A stretch of 64,000 nucleotides of DNA from an uncultured Flavobacteriaceae bacterium (GTDB lineage Bacteria > Bacteroidota > Bacteroidia > Flavobacteriales > Flavobacteriaceae). The notes beneath the pieces are model-generated. The model was not told where the DNA came from and searched no databases. It worked only from the letters and a program-made list of their open reading frames with translations. Both the position numbers and the translations under genes were made by a program. The DNA lies in contig CANNCA010000001.1 in NCBI GenBank assembly GCA_947503005.1, positions 496,001 to 560,000 of the forward strand. Reading direction: 5' to 3'. Positions 25,735 to 33,566 of this stretch are shown piece after piece (position 1 is the stretch's first letter; each line of letters opens with the position of its first letter).

Positions 25735-26252
25735 TGCTTTTTGGTCCCGAATCCACGGGAAAAACAACACTTTCCGAACAACTGGCAAGACATTATAATA
25801 CGGTCTGGGTTCCGGAATACGCACGCGAGTATTTGCAGGATAAATGGAACAATGAAAGAAAAACCTGTGAACCCCAAGATTTACTACCGATTGCGGCAGG
25901 TCAAATGCGATTGGAAAATGATTTGACCAAAAAGGCAACCGATATTCTCATTTGTGATACCGATTTATTAGAAACAAAGGTATATTCCGAAGCCTACTAT
26001 GTGGGTCATTGCGACCCTATTCTAGAAAAATACGCAGTTGAAAACAGTTATGATCTATATATCCTAACCAACATCGACATTCCTTGGGAGGAAGATGACT
26101 TGCGCGACAAACCTAATGAGCGTGAAGAGATGTTCAAATATTTCAAAGATACTTTGGAAAAGTACCATCGTAATTATATACTTGTACAAGGAGGTAAAAG
26201 AACGCGGCTTAAAACCGCAATTGAACACATTGATAAATTGTTGAAAAGATGA
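25689..26252 (+). CDS. NadR-like kinase (AAA_28 ATPase)
   Basis: 187 residues. A Walker A motif (GPESTGKTT, 19-27) opens the protein. The DTDLLETKVYSEAYYVG stretch and the ENSYDLYILTNIDIPWEEDDLRD stretch resemble the ribosylnicotinamide kinase domain of NadR. There is no nucleotidyltransferase domain and no HTH. It would phosphorylate nicotinamide riboside imported by PnuC. It overlaps pnuC by 46 bases and DUF4301 by 4 bases. Confidence 0.8.
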   Translation: MEEKFKQEPSDIIKVVLFGPESTGKTTLSEQLARHYNTVWVPEYAREYLQDKWNNERKTCEPQDLLPIAAGQMRLENDLTKKATDILICDTDLLETKVYSEAYYVGHCDPILEKYAVENSYDLYILTNIDIPWEEDDLRDKPNEREEMFKYFKDTLEKYHRNYILVQGGKRTRLKTAIEHIDKLLKR

Positions 26253-27790
26253 GCGGAATTTCAGAAAATGATTTACAGTTATTAGAACAAAAGGGCATAT
26301 CACGTGAAAAGGTCAGTACTCAAATCGAGACGTTCAAAGAGGGTATTCCATTTGTTGATTTGGAAAAGGCCGCAATTATAGGAGATGGTATCTTCAAGTT
26401 TACTTCTTCGGAAGAGGAAGAACTAGTTGCGAATTTCGAAGCGTCTACAAGTAGTCTCTCCTTGTTGAAGTTCGTACCTGCATCTGGTGCCGCTTCTCGT
26501 ATGTTTAAGGCATTGTTCAACTTTTTGGATGCATATAACCCATCCGATGAAAACCTGACTGCTTACATTGAACGCACAAAAGACTCTGACATAAAACAGT
26601 TTTCGGAAAGAATAACCGATTTTCCATTCTATGATTTGGTGCAAAAAAGAATTGCCGGAAAATATAAGACAAAAGGGGAGGAGGTATTCTTGTTCGTAAA
26701 AGAGTTGCTTTCCGAAGAGGGACTGAATTATGGGTTTTATCCCAAAGGACTACTACCGTTTCATAAGTATGCCGAACACACTGCTACTCCCTTCGAAGAA
26801 CATTTGAAAGAAGGGGCCAATTATGCAAAATCAGGTGGTAACGCCAAACTACATTTCACTATTTCTGAGCAACATGCAGAGATGTTCAAGTCTGAATTCG
26901 ATACGGTGGAAAACCGAGTTTCAACAGCAACGAATACTTCGTTTACAGTAGGATATTCGTATCAAAAATCATCTACGGACACGATTGCCGTAAATATGGA
27001 CAATACCCCTTTTCGAAACGAGGATGGTTCATTATTGTTCAGGCCGGGGGGGCATGGAGCTTTAATAGAAAATCTCAATGAGCAAGTTGCTGATATCATT
27101 TTTATCAAGAATATTGACAATGTGGTTACCCCTGAAAATGCAGATTCGGTGACTCACAGTAAAAAAGTACTTGCGGGCCTACTGATGAAGGTTCAACAAA
27201 AAGCCTTTTTATATGCCAAGCTATTAAATGGCCATCAAGTAAGTAACGACCAATTGGAAGATATTAAACAGTTTTTGCAGCAAAACCTCAATGTTCGCTT
27301 TGCTGATGGGTACGATTCGTTGAATATTAATGAACAGGTCAAGATATTACAGGATAAAATTAACCGGCCTATCCGCGTATGCGGAATGGTAAAAAATGAG
27401 GGAGAGCCAGGAGGAGGCCCTTTTTGGATTAAAGATCCACACGGCAATGTTTCGTTGCAAATAATCGAGTCAGCTCAAATCGATACCGAAAATGATAGTC
27501 AAAAGGCACTACTTAAAAATTCTACACATTTCAATCCTGTTGACTTGGTTTGTGGTGTTTGCGATCATCAAGGAAAGAAATTCAATCTTTTGAATTTTGT
27601 AGATCCTAAACAAGGTTTCATTACTGAAAAAACTAAAGACGGTAAAGATTTAAAAGCTTTGGAGCTTCCCGGACTTTGGAACGGAGCAATGGCTTTCTGG
27701 AACACGATTTTTGTAGAAGTCGCAACCACGACTTTTAACCCTGTGAAGACCGTAAACGATTTACTCAAACCCTCGCATCAGGTAAACTAG
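26249..27790 (+). CDS. DUF4301 family protein
   Basis: 513 residues. It matches the DUF4301 family by its N-terminus (SENDLQLLEQKGIS), by PASGAASRMFKALFNFLD, which looks nucleotide-binding, and by the RPGGHGALIENLN and GEPGGGPFW stretches. Those Gly-rich motifs resemble nucleotidyltransferase or sugar-1-phosphate-type enzymes, but the activity is unknown. It is the last gene of the transporter/kinase series, with a perfect terminator behind it. Confidence 0.8.
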   Translation: MSGISENDLQLLEQKGISREKVSTQIETFKEGIPFVDLEKAAIIGDGIFKFTSSEEEELVANFEASTSSLSLLKFVPASGAASRMFKALFNFLDAYNPSDENLTAYIERTKDSDIKQFSERITDFPFYDLVQKRIAGKYKTKGEEVFLFVKELLSEEGLNYGFYPKGLLPFHKYAEHTATPFEEHLKEGANYAKSGGNAKLHFTISEQHAEMFKSEFDTVENRVSTATNTSFTVGYSYQKSSTDTIAVNMDNTPFRNEDGSLLFRPGGHGALIENLNEQVADIIFIKNIDNVVTPENADSVTHSKKVLAGLLMKVQQKAFLYAKLLNGHQVSNDQLEDIKQFLQQNLNVRFADGYDSLNINEQVKILQDKINRPIRVCGMVKNEGEPGGGPFWIKDPHGNVSLQIIESAQIDTENDSQKALLKNSTHFNPVDLVCGVCDHQGKKFNLLNFVDPKQGFITEKTKDGKDLKALELPGLWNGAMAFWNTIFVEVATTTFNPVKTVNDLLKPSHQVN

Positions 27791-27823
27791 TACTAAAGAA
27801 TTCTCCAAATCATTTTAACTGAC

Positions 27824-27856
27824 AAAAAAAGTGTGTAACCATTACACACTTTTTTT
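27824..27856 (+). terminator. Terminator after DUF4301
   Basis: A perfect 15-base stem, 27824-27838 with 27842-27856, around a three-base loop, with an A-rich left and T-rich right flank. It may work in both directions. Confidence 0.92.
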
Positions 27857-28024
27857 ATTTTTTACACATTCATATACAAAATCAATCCAACTAAAAAATA
27901 TTCAAATAATTGAAAATCAATATATTACATTTAATTGCCTTGCAAAATGACTAATGGCATTGTTTTTTCGTATATGTAGTTGATTGACAAAACAAACAAG
28001 TTTTAATCATTAAAAACACATAAA

Positions 28025-28330
28025 ATGAAAAAAGTATTTTTAGTAGCAGCATTATCTTTAGGAACAATGACTGCTTTTGCACAAGAAGAAGAAACTGCAG
28101 TAGAAGCAGTAGCAACTGAAGTAATGGAAGAGCAAGATGCTTTCACCGAGATTGCTATCGAAGAATTGCCAGAAGCTATTACAGTAGCTTTAGAGGCTGC
28201 ACATCCAGGTGCTACAATTTCTCAAGCTTATATCAATGAAGCTGCACAGTACAAGTTAGAGGTTGCCAAAGAAGACGGTGAAGCTGTTGAGCTTTACGCT
28301 GACGCTGAAGGCAACTGGATAGAGATGTAA
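28025..28330 (+). CDS. PepSY-like small secreted protein, copy 1
   Basis: 101 residues with a signal peptide (1-19, ending AFAQ). The mature part is acidic and has the single PepSY-like repeat (LPEAITVALEAAHPGATISQAYINEAAQYKLEV then LYADAEGNWIE). This is the PepSY_like/DUF2874 pattern; its role is unknown. It is paralogous to the gene at 28764, with the same length and most conserved positions shared, so the pair arose by local duplication. Confidence 0.85.
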   Translation: MKKVFLVAALSLGTMTAFAQEEETAVEAVATEVMEEQDAFTEIAIEELPEAITVALEAAHPGATISQAYINEAAQYKLEVAKEDGEAVELYADAEGNWIEM

Positions 28331-28763
28331 TTTCTCCCCCAGTATTAGCTGAGTTAGTTTAGTTATTGAAAGTCCTGCCTTTGGCGGGACTTTAAATGTT
28401 TACGCGTTTTTTAACGTAATACCTTTCAAGATTTTAATCTAATCCAAGAAGAACAGCAATGTTCATAGCAGTGTATTTTAACCACAACAACCAAGAAATG
28501 ATTTTATGAAGTAGGAAATTACTCTTCTACATAAAATTGGTCATACGCAAACGGTACAATTGTTTATTTACCCTTTCGGGGAATTGGTTTTCCCGTTTAC
28601 TTTTTACACGTTTTGTAAGACGGCTACACAGAATTATACACTTGAAATACACAGCGAAAAACATAATACAATGGTATTCAGCACATTGCAAAAAACAACA
28701 AAGTTGGTATCATATTTTCATTAAATCAGTCAAGTTTAATTATGAACATAAAATTTAAGAATC
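28331..28763. other. 433-base non-coding gap between the PepSY paralogues
   Basis: No credible gene: the open frame at 28537-28758 has no family-like features. The stretch holds a terminator-like hairpin (28369-28393), a bulged hairpin (28501-28537, ATTTTAT and GTAG arms) and a small hairpin (around 28577-28596). The second half may be a structured leader of the second paralogue. Confidence 0.5.
28369..28393 (+). terminator. Terminator-like hairpin after PepSY copy 1
   Basis: AAAGTCCTGCC (28369-28379) pairs with GGCGGGACTTT (28383-28393) with one G-T pair and a TTT loop. The T tract is short. Confidence 0.65.
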
Positions 28764-29069
28764 ATGAAAAAATTAGTTCTATTAGTAGCATTGGCTTTCG
28801 GAAGTTTAACTGCATTCGCCCAAGAGGCTGAAACCGAAGTGGCAGAGCTAGCAACTGAGGTGGTAACTGCACAAGATGACTTTTCTGAAGTAGCGGTAGC
28901 TGAATTGCCAGAAGCTGTAACAGCAGCAGTGGCTAAGAACTATCCAACGGCTACTATTGATAAAGCATACGTTAATGAAGCACAACAATTCAAGTTGGAA
29001 GTTTCTTTAGAAGATGGAACTTCAGGAACACTTTATGCTGACGCAGAAGGTAATTGGATAGAATTGTAA
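28764..29069 (+). CDS. PepSY-like small secreted protein, copy 2
   Basis: 101 residues, the same length as copy 1. The signal peptide ends AFAQ, and the repeat (LPEAVTAAVAKNYPTATIDKAYVNEAQQFKLEV, LYADAEGNWIE) follows. The two differ mainly in the linker after the signal peptide and at surface positions. It has its own terminator downstream. Confidence 0.85.
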   Translation: MKKLVLLVALAFGSLTAFAQEAETEVAELATEVVTAQDDFSEVAVAELPEAVTAAVAKNYPTATIDKAYVNEAQQFKLEVSLEDGTSGTLYADAEGNWIEL

Positions 29070-29113
29070 AAGTAAACTTGAGTTATTTGTTTTGTATCAA
29101 GTTGGTTTGGTCG

Positions 29114-29145
29114 GAAAGGGAATGTATAACATTCCCTTTCTTTTT
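29114..29145 (+). terminator. Terminator after PepSY copy 2
   Basis: GAAAGGGAATGT (29114-29125) pairs perfectly with ACATTCCCTTTC (29129-29140), loop ATA, then five T. Confidence 0.92.
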
Positions 29146-29204
29146 ATAACATAAACAATCTGACCCCAAATAATACCGTCGAACTTGTTCAACAAATGCA
29201 GGTG

Positions 29205-29230
29205 AACCCCACTTTTAGTGGGGTTTTTAC
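29205..29230 (+). terminator. Second terminator-like hairpin before the response regulator
   Basis: AACCCCACT (29205-29213) pairs with AGTGGGGTT (29217-29225), loop TTT, then a T tract. A second terminator only about 65 bases after the first could end a short transcript that starts in between. Confidence 0.75.
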
Positions 29231-29358
29231 TTTGCCTTATTTAATTCTGTTTTATGATATGCTTATACCAACGGTCTAGTGTCTTTTAAGATAAATTTTA
29301 AAACTAGATAGCTTTCAAAGGTTATTTTTACGTAGATAGTTCAAATGACTCAGTTTTT

Positions 29359-30720
29359 ATGCCAAACATCTTGATCATCGAGGATGATGCAGCTTTTTGT
29401 CAGATGTTGCAACGTTTCTTGACCAAACGCGGATACGAAGTACAAATTAGTTTCAATGCACCCGAGGCAAAATCGAAATTTAATGAAATCAATTTCGATT
29501 TGGTTTTGACTGACTTACGCTTACCCGATTATGACGGTATTAGATTGCTCGCCGATATCAAAGCGGTAAACCCAAAGACCCAAGTCATATTAATGACTGG
29601 TTACGCCGAAGTAGCTACTGCCGTTGATGCGATGAAAAAAGGCGCTTTCGACTATATAGCAAAACCTTTTACCCCTGATGATATTGTTCAGTTGATTGAA
29701 AAAGCTTTGGACAAATCTTCAGAGGATATAAACTCGGGAGAAGAAAAGTCTAAAGAATTAAATGATGGTCCTCAACCTATAAAGGTCACTATTGATAGGG
29801 CAATTAAGGGCGTAAGTGAAGCCTCAAAGAAGCTTGATGAATATATCAAGCTTGTGGCACCAACTGATATGTCCGTGTTGATAACTGGAGAGAGTGGTAC
29901 TGGAAAGGAAGTAACGGCAAAAGCCATACACGATAATAGTCATCGCAGTGAATATAATTTTATCGCCGTGGACTGCGGTGCAATTCCCAAGGAACTTGCC
30001 ACCAGTGAATTCTTCGGCCACATAAAAGGTAGTTTCACCGGCGCCGTAGAAGATAAAATGGGAAATTTTGAAGCGGCCAATGGTGGAACGTTGTTTTTAG
30101 ATGAGGTCGGAAACCTATCATACGAAAATCAAATTCAGTTATTGAGGGCTCTTCAAGAACGCAAAATAAAGCGAATAGGAAGCACCAAGGAAATCAATGT
30201 AGACGTACGGATCATCACTGCGACAAATGAAGATTTGCACGAAGCCGTGGAAAAAGGTCAATTTCGGGAAGACCTCTATCATCGACTGAACGAATTTTCA
30301 GTCCACTTACCATCCTTGGAAGAGCGTTTGGAAGACCTTGTCCTTTTTGCGGATTACTTTCTAGATAAGGCCAATCAAAATCTCAAAAAGGAAGTTCACG
30401 GATTTTCGGATGCAGTTTGGGAAGCTTTCAATCAATACCATTGGCCCGGTAATTTACGGGAACTACAAAACGTCATAAAAAGGGCTGTTTTATTGACTGT
30501 TTCAGATGAGGTGCAGCTTGAAGCTTTACCACAAGAACTTTTAAATCCGGACAAGAAACTGGGTAATCTGGAAGGTTTTTCAAAGTCTGAATTTGAAAAA
30601 GACCGTATTATCAAGGCACTGAAAAAGACGAATTTCAACAAATCGAAGGCAGCGAAACTATTGCAGGTCACCCGTAAAACACTCTACAACAGAATCAATC
30701 ACTATAACTTGGACTTGTAG
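29359..30720 (+). CDS. Sigma-54-dependent response regulator (NtrC family)
   Basis: 453 residues. A receiver domain (1-120) has the phosphorylation Asp52 in VLTDLRLPDYDG. The AAA+ sigma-54 interaction domain (about 140-375) has Walker A GESGTGKE, the sigma-54-binding loop GSFTGA (usual GAFTGA), Walker B GTLFLDEVG and the arginine finger region. A Fis-type HTH (about 405-450, with ILKTLNFNKSKAAKLLQVTRKTLYNRI pattern) ends the protein. It activates sigma-54 promoters on signal; the target genes are unknown. The partner is probably the convergent hybrid kinase, whose stop overlaps this gene by 26 bases. Confidence 0.95.
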   Translation: MPNILIIEDDAAFCQMLQRFLTKRGYEVQISFNAPEAKSKFNEINFDLVLTDLRLPDYDGIRLLADIKAVNPKTQVILMTGYAEVATAVDAMKKGAFDYIAKPFTPDDIVQLIEKALDKSSEDINSGEEKSKELNDGPQPIKVTIDRAIKGVSEASKKLDEYIKLVAPTDMSVLITGESGTGKEVTAKAIHDNSHRSEYNFIAVDCGAIPKELATSEFFGHIKGSFTGAVEDKMGNFEAANGGTLFLDEVGNLSYENQIQLLRALQERKIKRIGSTKEINVDVRIITATNEDLHEAVEKGQFREDLYHRLNEFSVHLPSLEERLEDLVLFADYFLDKANQNLKKEVHGFSDAVWEAFNQYHWPGNLRELQNVIKRAVLLTVSDEVQLEALPQELLNPDKKLGNLEGFSKSEFEKDRIIKALKKTNFNKSKAAKLLQVTRKTLYNRINHYNLDL

Positions 30721-33169
30721 CCAAGCGTGTTGCTAAGGCAGCAATTAAGATATCTACGTTTCGTAAAAGCTTTTTATGTAGATTTCGCAGTGCGTTGGTA
30801 TCCAAACTTCCTTTCTTTGCGAGTTCCAAAGTTTCCAGAAGAGGCACACAATTTTCTACCTTCAATTGCCGGAACATGGGTAGCATACGGTGCGCAACTT
30901 GGTTGATGTGGCGGTAATCTTCAACTTTAAGACCATCTTCTAAAAGGCTCATATTGGTTTTGGTATCTCTTAAAAAAGTCTGTAAAACATCATTTATGGC
31001 ATCTTCGTTCGTACCAAGAAAAGAATGTATGATGTCAAGATTATAGATATCCGATTCATGATTTATGCGTCTGTTCGGTCCTTCTTTTTGATTTTTAGGT
31101 TCCGTAGTTAATCCCAGTAATTTGAGAGCGGCCACGAGTTCACCCTTGGTAAAGGGTTTCTGTAACACTTGGGTAAACCCGATTGAAGTATAGGCTTCGG
31201 GCTCAAGATCCCTACGACCTGTCATCGCGATAATGGGTTGTTCTTTATAATGTCTGTAAGTTCCTGATTTAAGTTTGTTAAGCACCTCAAAACCAGTTAT
31301 TTGCGGCATTTGAATATCAGTAAGCACTAGGTCGTAGTCCAAATGAGAATCATGCTCTACCTTCAGAAAATTAGTAAAAGTGTGTGCTACGATACCCATA
31401 CTCTCTGACAACTCTTTCAACATTTGCAAAAGCGAAGTGTCATCGTCTATGATAAGTAAACGAAGTTTTTTTGCCATGTACGGGGCTTCTTTTTCCTCTC
31501 GCTTTATACGAGTGTCACTCCATTTCAGTGGAATCTTAAATATAAATATACTTCCTTCGCCCACTTTACTACTAAGTTCGAGCGAACCATCCAGCAATTC
31601 GGAAAGCTTTTTTGAAATAGTCAATCCAAGACCATAACCGCCAAATTTCTTTTCGGTATCCGATTCGGCCTGCGTGAACTCTTTGAAGATAAGTTCTTGT
31701 TTCTCTTTGGCAATACCGATCCCTGTGTCTTCAACCTTAATTCTTAGTTTTAATGCGCCATTCTTTGTGGCTTTTCCTTTAGCAGTGATTTTCACGAACC
31801 CTTCTTCAGTAAATTTAAAGGCATTGCCAATAAGGTTTGAAAGTATCTGGCGTATGCGAAAAGGGTCTCCTAAAACAGGTTTTTGCAGTTCCGGACCTAT
31901 TTCGAGATGAAGCTTCAACTTTTTATGACGATGTAACTCTTCAATGTTCTCAGCAGTTTCCTGAATGAGGTGCGCGGCGATAAAAGGAACTTTTTCGATT
32001 TTTAATTTTCCTGCGTCGAGTTTCGAAAAATCCAATAGATCGTTAACCAAATTTGCTACGTAACCCGAGGCTGATTTTACATTGTTGACATAGCCAAGCT
32101 GTTTGTCGTCCAATTCTGTATTTTCGAGAAGATCGGAATATCCGCTAATCGTATTGAGTGGTGTTCGCAAATCATGACTGACCGTAGAAATCAATTGTTC
32201 TCTACTCCTTAACAATGATTCGGAATATTTTTTTTCATTCTCCAATTTGTCACGATAGGTCTGAATTTTCCAGAAATCACGGTTGATAAGAATTGCGAAT
32301 AAGGAAACAATTAGTAACCCTAATAGGGCGGCAAAACCTGCCAATCGGATACTTCTTTTTAGTGCAGCACTCTTTTTTAGGCTATCGTTATAAGAATTGA
32401 CCAAAATTTCTTGCTCAAAGGCGCTTATAATCGTTTGTAGTTGTTTCGAGAGCTCAAGATCGTTACGACTCAGACTGATTTCTTTTTCGGTCAAAGTACG
32501 CTGCGTTTTGGTATTGTCGATTTTAGCTTGTGCCAGCAACGACTTTGAGGTTTCAATAATGGAATCAATGGTTTTTGCATCTGGAACTGAAGCAGAATCT
32601 GCAGGAATATTTGCATTAAGATAGTTCACCCAATTATTCAAAACTTTCCGTTTATACGGAGTGAGTTTTTCCGGATTTTTTTCGAAGTTTTCAATGGTAA
32701 GTTTTCCGTAGGAAGCTTCCATCTTTTTAAATTCTTCCAAGGCCTGATTAATCGAACTATTGGGATCCGTATTGACCTTCAGCGCAAGAATATCGCTGCT
32801 ATTGGCAACTTTTTGATGCAGCAGCACTTGAACGCTATCCAATAGCTTTTTCTGATTCTCGTTCTTAGTCAGCTCCTTTAAGCCATTTATTTGCAAAAAA
32901 ACAGAATCAATTTTTTGTGTATAAGCGGCAAAGCTCTTTTGAGTCTTAGTACGTAGTGCAAGTTTAGAAAGACTTTCGGCTTCATATAGTTCTGTCAGAA
33001 AAGCCCCTGTCTTTAAAAGCTTAGTGTCATTTTCTACAGCAGCTTCCGAAGAGGTGTAGGTGCGAATTTCTGTGTATATAAAATAACCTGATACCGCAGC
33101 CAAAAACGCAAGGAACAAATAACTTATTATAATTTTTGCGGTAAACTTATTCTTGGCTTTGTTCTTCAT
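30695..33169 (-). CDS. Hybrid sensor histidine kinase with receiver and Hpt domains
   Basis: 824 residues. A short cytosolic end and a transmembrane helix (13-33), a long periplasmic part (about 34-273) with coiled coil, a second TM (276-296), a HisKA domain with His332 (SHDLRTPLN), a HATPase, a receiver domain (about 570-690, LIIDDDTSLLQMLKE and VLTDIQMPQ) and a C-terminal Hpt-like domain (about 735-815, HRMLPMFRQLK) make it a phosphorelay protein. Convergent with the sigma-54 regulator; the 3' ends overlap by 26 bases. Together they likely form one signalling pair. Confidence 0.92.
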   Translation of the reverse strand: MKNKAKNKFTAKIIISYLFLAFLAAVSGYFIYTEIRTYTSSEAAVENDTKLLKTGAFLTELYEAESLSKLALRTKTQKSFAAYTQKIDSVFLQINGLKELTKNENQKKLLDSVQVLLHQKVANSSDILALKVNTDPNSSINQALEEFKKMEASYGKLTIENFEKNPEKLTPYKRKVLNNWVNYLNANIPADSASVPDAKTIDSIIETSKSLLAQAKIDNTKTQRTLTEKEISLSRNDLELSKQLQTIISAFEQEILVNSYNDSLKKSAALKRSIRLAGFAALLGLLIVSLFAILINRDFWKIQTYRDKLENEKKYSESLLRSREQLISTVSHDLRTPLNTISGYSDLLENTELDDKQLGYVNNVKSASGYVANLVNDLLDFSKLDAGKLKIEKVPFIAAHLIQETAENIEELHRHKKLKLHLEIGPELQKPVLGDPFRIRQILSNLIGNAFKFTEEGFVKITAKGKATKNGALKLRIKVEDTGIGIAKEKQELIFKEFTQAESDTEKKFGGYGLGLTISKKLSELLDGSLELSSKVGEGSIFIFKIPLKWSDTRIKREEKEAPYMAKKLRLLIIDDDTSLLQMLKELSESMGIVAHTFTNFLKVEHDSHLDYDLVLTDIQMPQITGFEVLNKLKSGTYRHYKEQPIIAMTGRRDLEPEAYTSIGFTQVLQKPFTKGELVAALKLLGLTTEPKNQKEGPNRRINHESDIYNLDIIHSFLGTNEDAINDVLQTFLRDTKTNMSLLEDGLKVEDYRHINQVAHRMLPMFRQLKVENCVPLLETLELAKKGSLDTNALRNLHKKLLRNVDILIAALATRLATSPSYSD

Positions 33170-33282
33170 AAAGAATTCTTGACATAAGTGCGTGTTATAG
33201 ATACGTTAAGAAGCGCTGTTTTGACTTCATTAAAAAGTTAATTATTTGTTGTTTTTCTTAGGAAGAATAAAAGTTCTGGTAG

Positions 33283-33290
33283 TATCTTTG
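33283..33290 (+). promoter_or_regulatory. Candidate -7 box upstream of the TPP riboswitch
   Basis: TATCTTTG matches TAnnTTTG and ends just before the riboswitch, as expected if transcription starts about ten bases further on. Confidence 0.45.
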
Positions 33291-33294
33291 TTAT

Positions 33295-33418
33295 ATCTCA
33301 AAGGGGTGCTGACTTCTGAAGATTTATCGCCAAGGACAATTAGGTTCTGAAGCGAGTTCAGGACAAGCTGAGATTATACCCAATGAACCTGGGCGGATAA
33401 TGCCGCCAAGGGATCGAG
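33295..33418 (+). ncRNA. TPP riboswitch (THI element)
   Basis: Conserved THI-box blocks are seen in order: GGGGTGC (33303-33309), GCTGAGAT (33367-33374), ACCC (33378-33381), GAACCTG (33385-33391), GGATAATGCC (33394-33403) and AGGGA (33409-33413). P5 pairs GGCGG with CCGCC. The RNA would bind thiamine pyrophosphate and control the TonB-dependent receptor downstream. Between the first two blocks there is a long insertion in the P3 arm (about 33310-33366) with its own hairpin. Confidence 0.93.
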
Positions 33419-33425
33419 CGTTAAT

Positions 33426-33447
33426 AAAATGTCTAGTAGACATTTTT
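33426..33447 (+). terminator. Candidate expression-platform hairpin of the riboswitch
   Basis: AAAATGTCT (33426-33434) pairs perfectly with AGACATTTT (33438-33446), loop AGT, ending in a T run. It starts eight bases after the riboswitch and may act as the controlled terminator. The antiterminator pairing was not worked out. Confidence 0.5.
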
Positions 33448-33566
33448 AGCGAGGGGCCAGCCGATGTGAGGGCTGACCTAATTTTGGAAAACAATGTCCT
33501 CAAATGGACGAAATCATTTTTTAACTTAGAATAATTGCCCCTTTTATTCGTAAAACCATTTTACGG

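Larger units (their letters stand above)
33170..33566 (+). other. Regulatory leader region of the TonB-dependent receptor
   Basis: This 397-base gap between the divergent kinase and receptor genes holds the -7 box (33283-33290), the TPP riboswitch, the candidate expression-platform hairpin, a further GGCCAGCC/GGCTGAC hairpin (about 33455-33476) and no credible gene. Confidence 0.7.

Noticed and set aside
28537-28758. 73-codon frame between the PepSY genes
   Set aside because: No signal peptide, no family-like features and unusual composition; the area looks like structured leader RNA.
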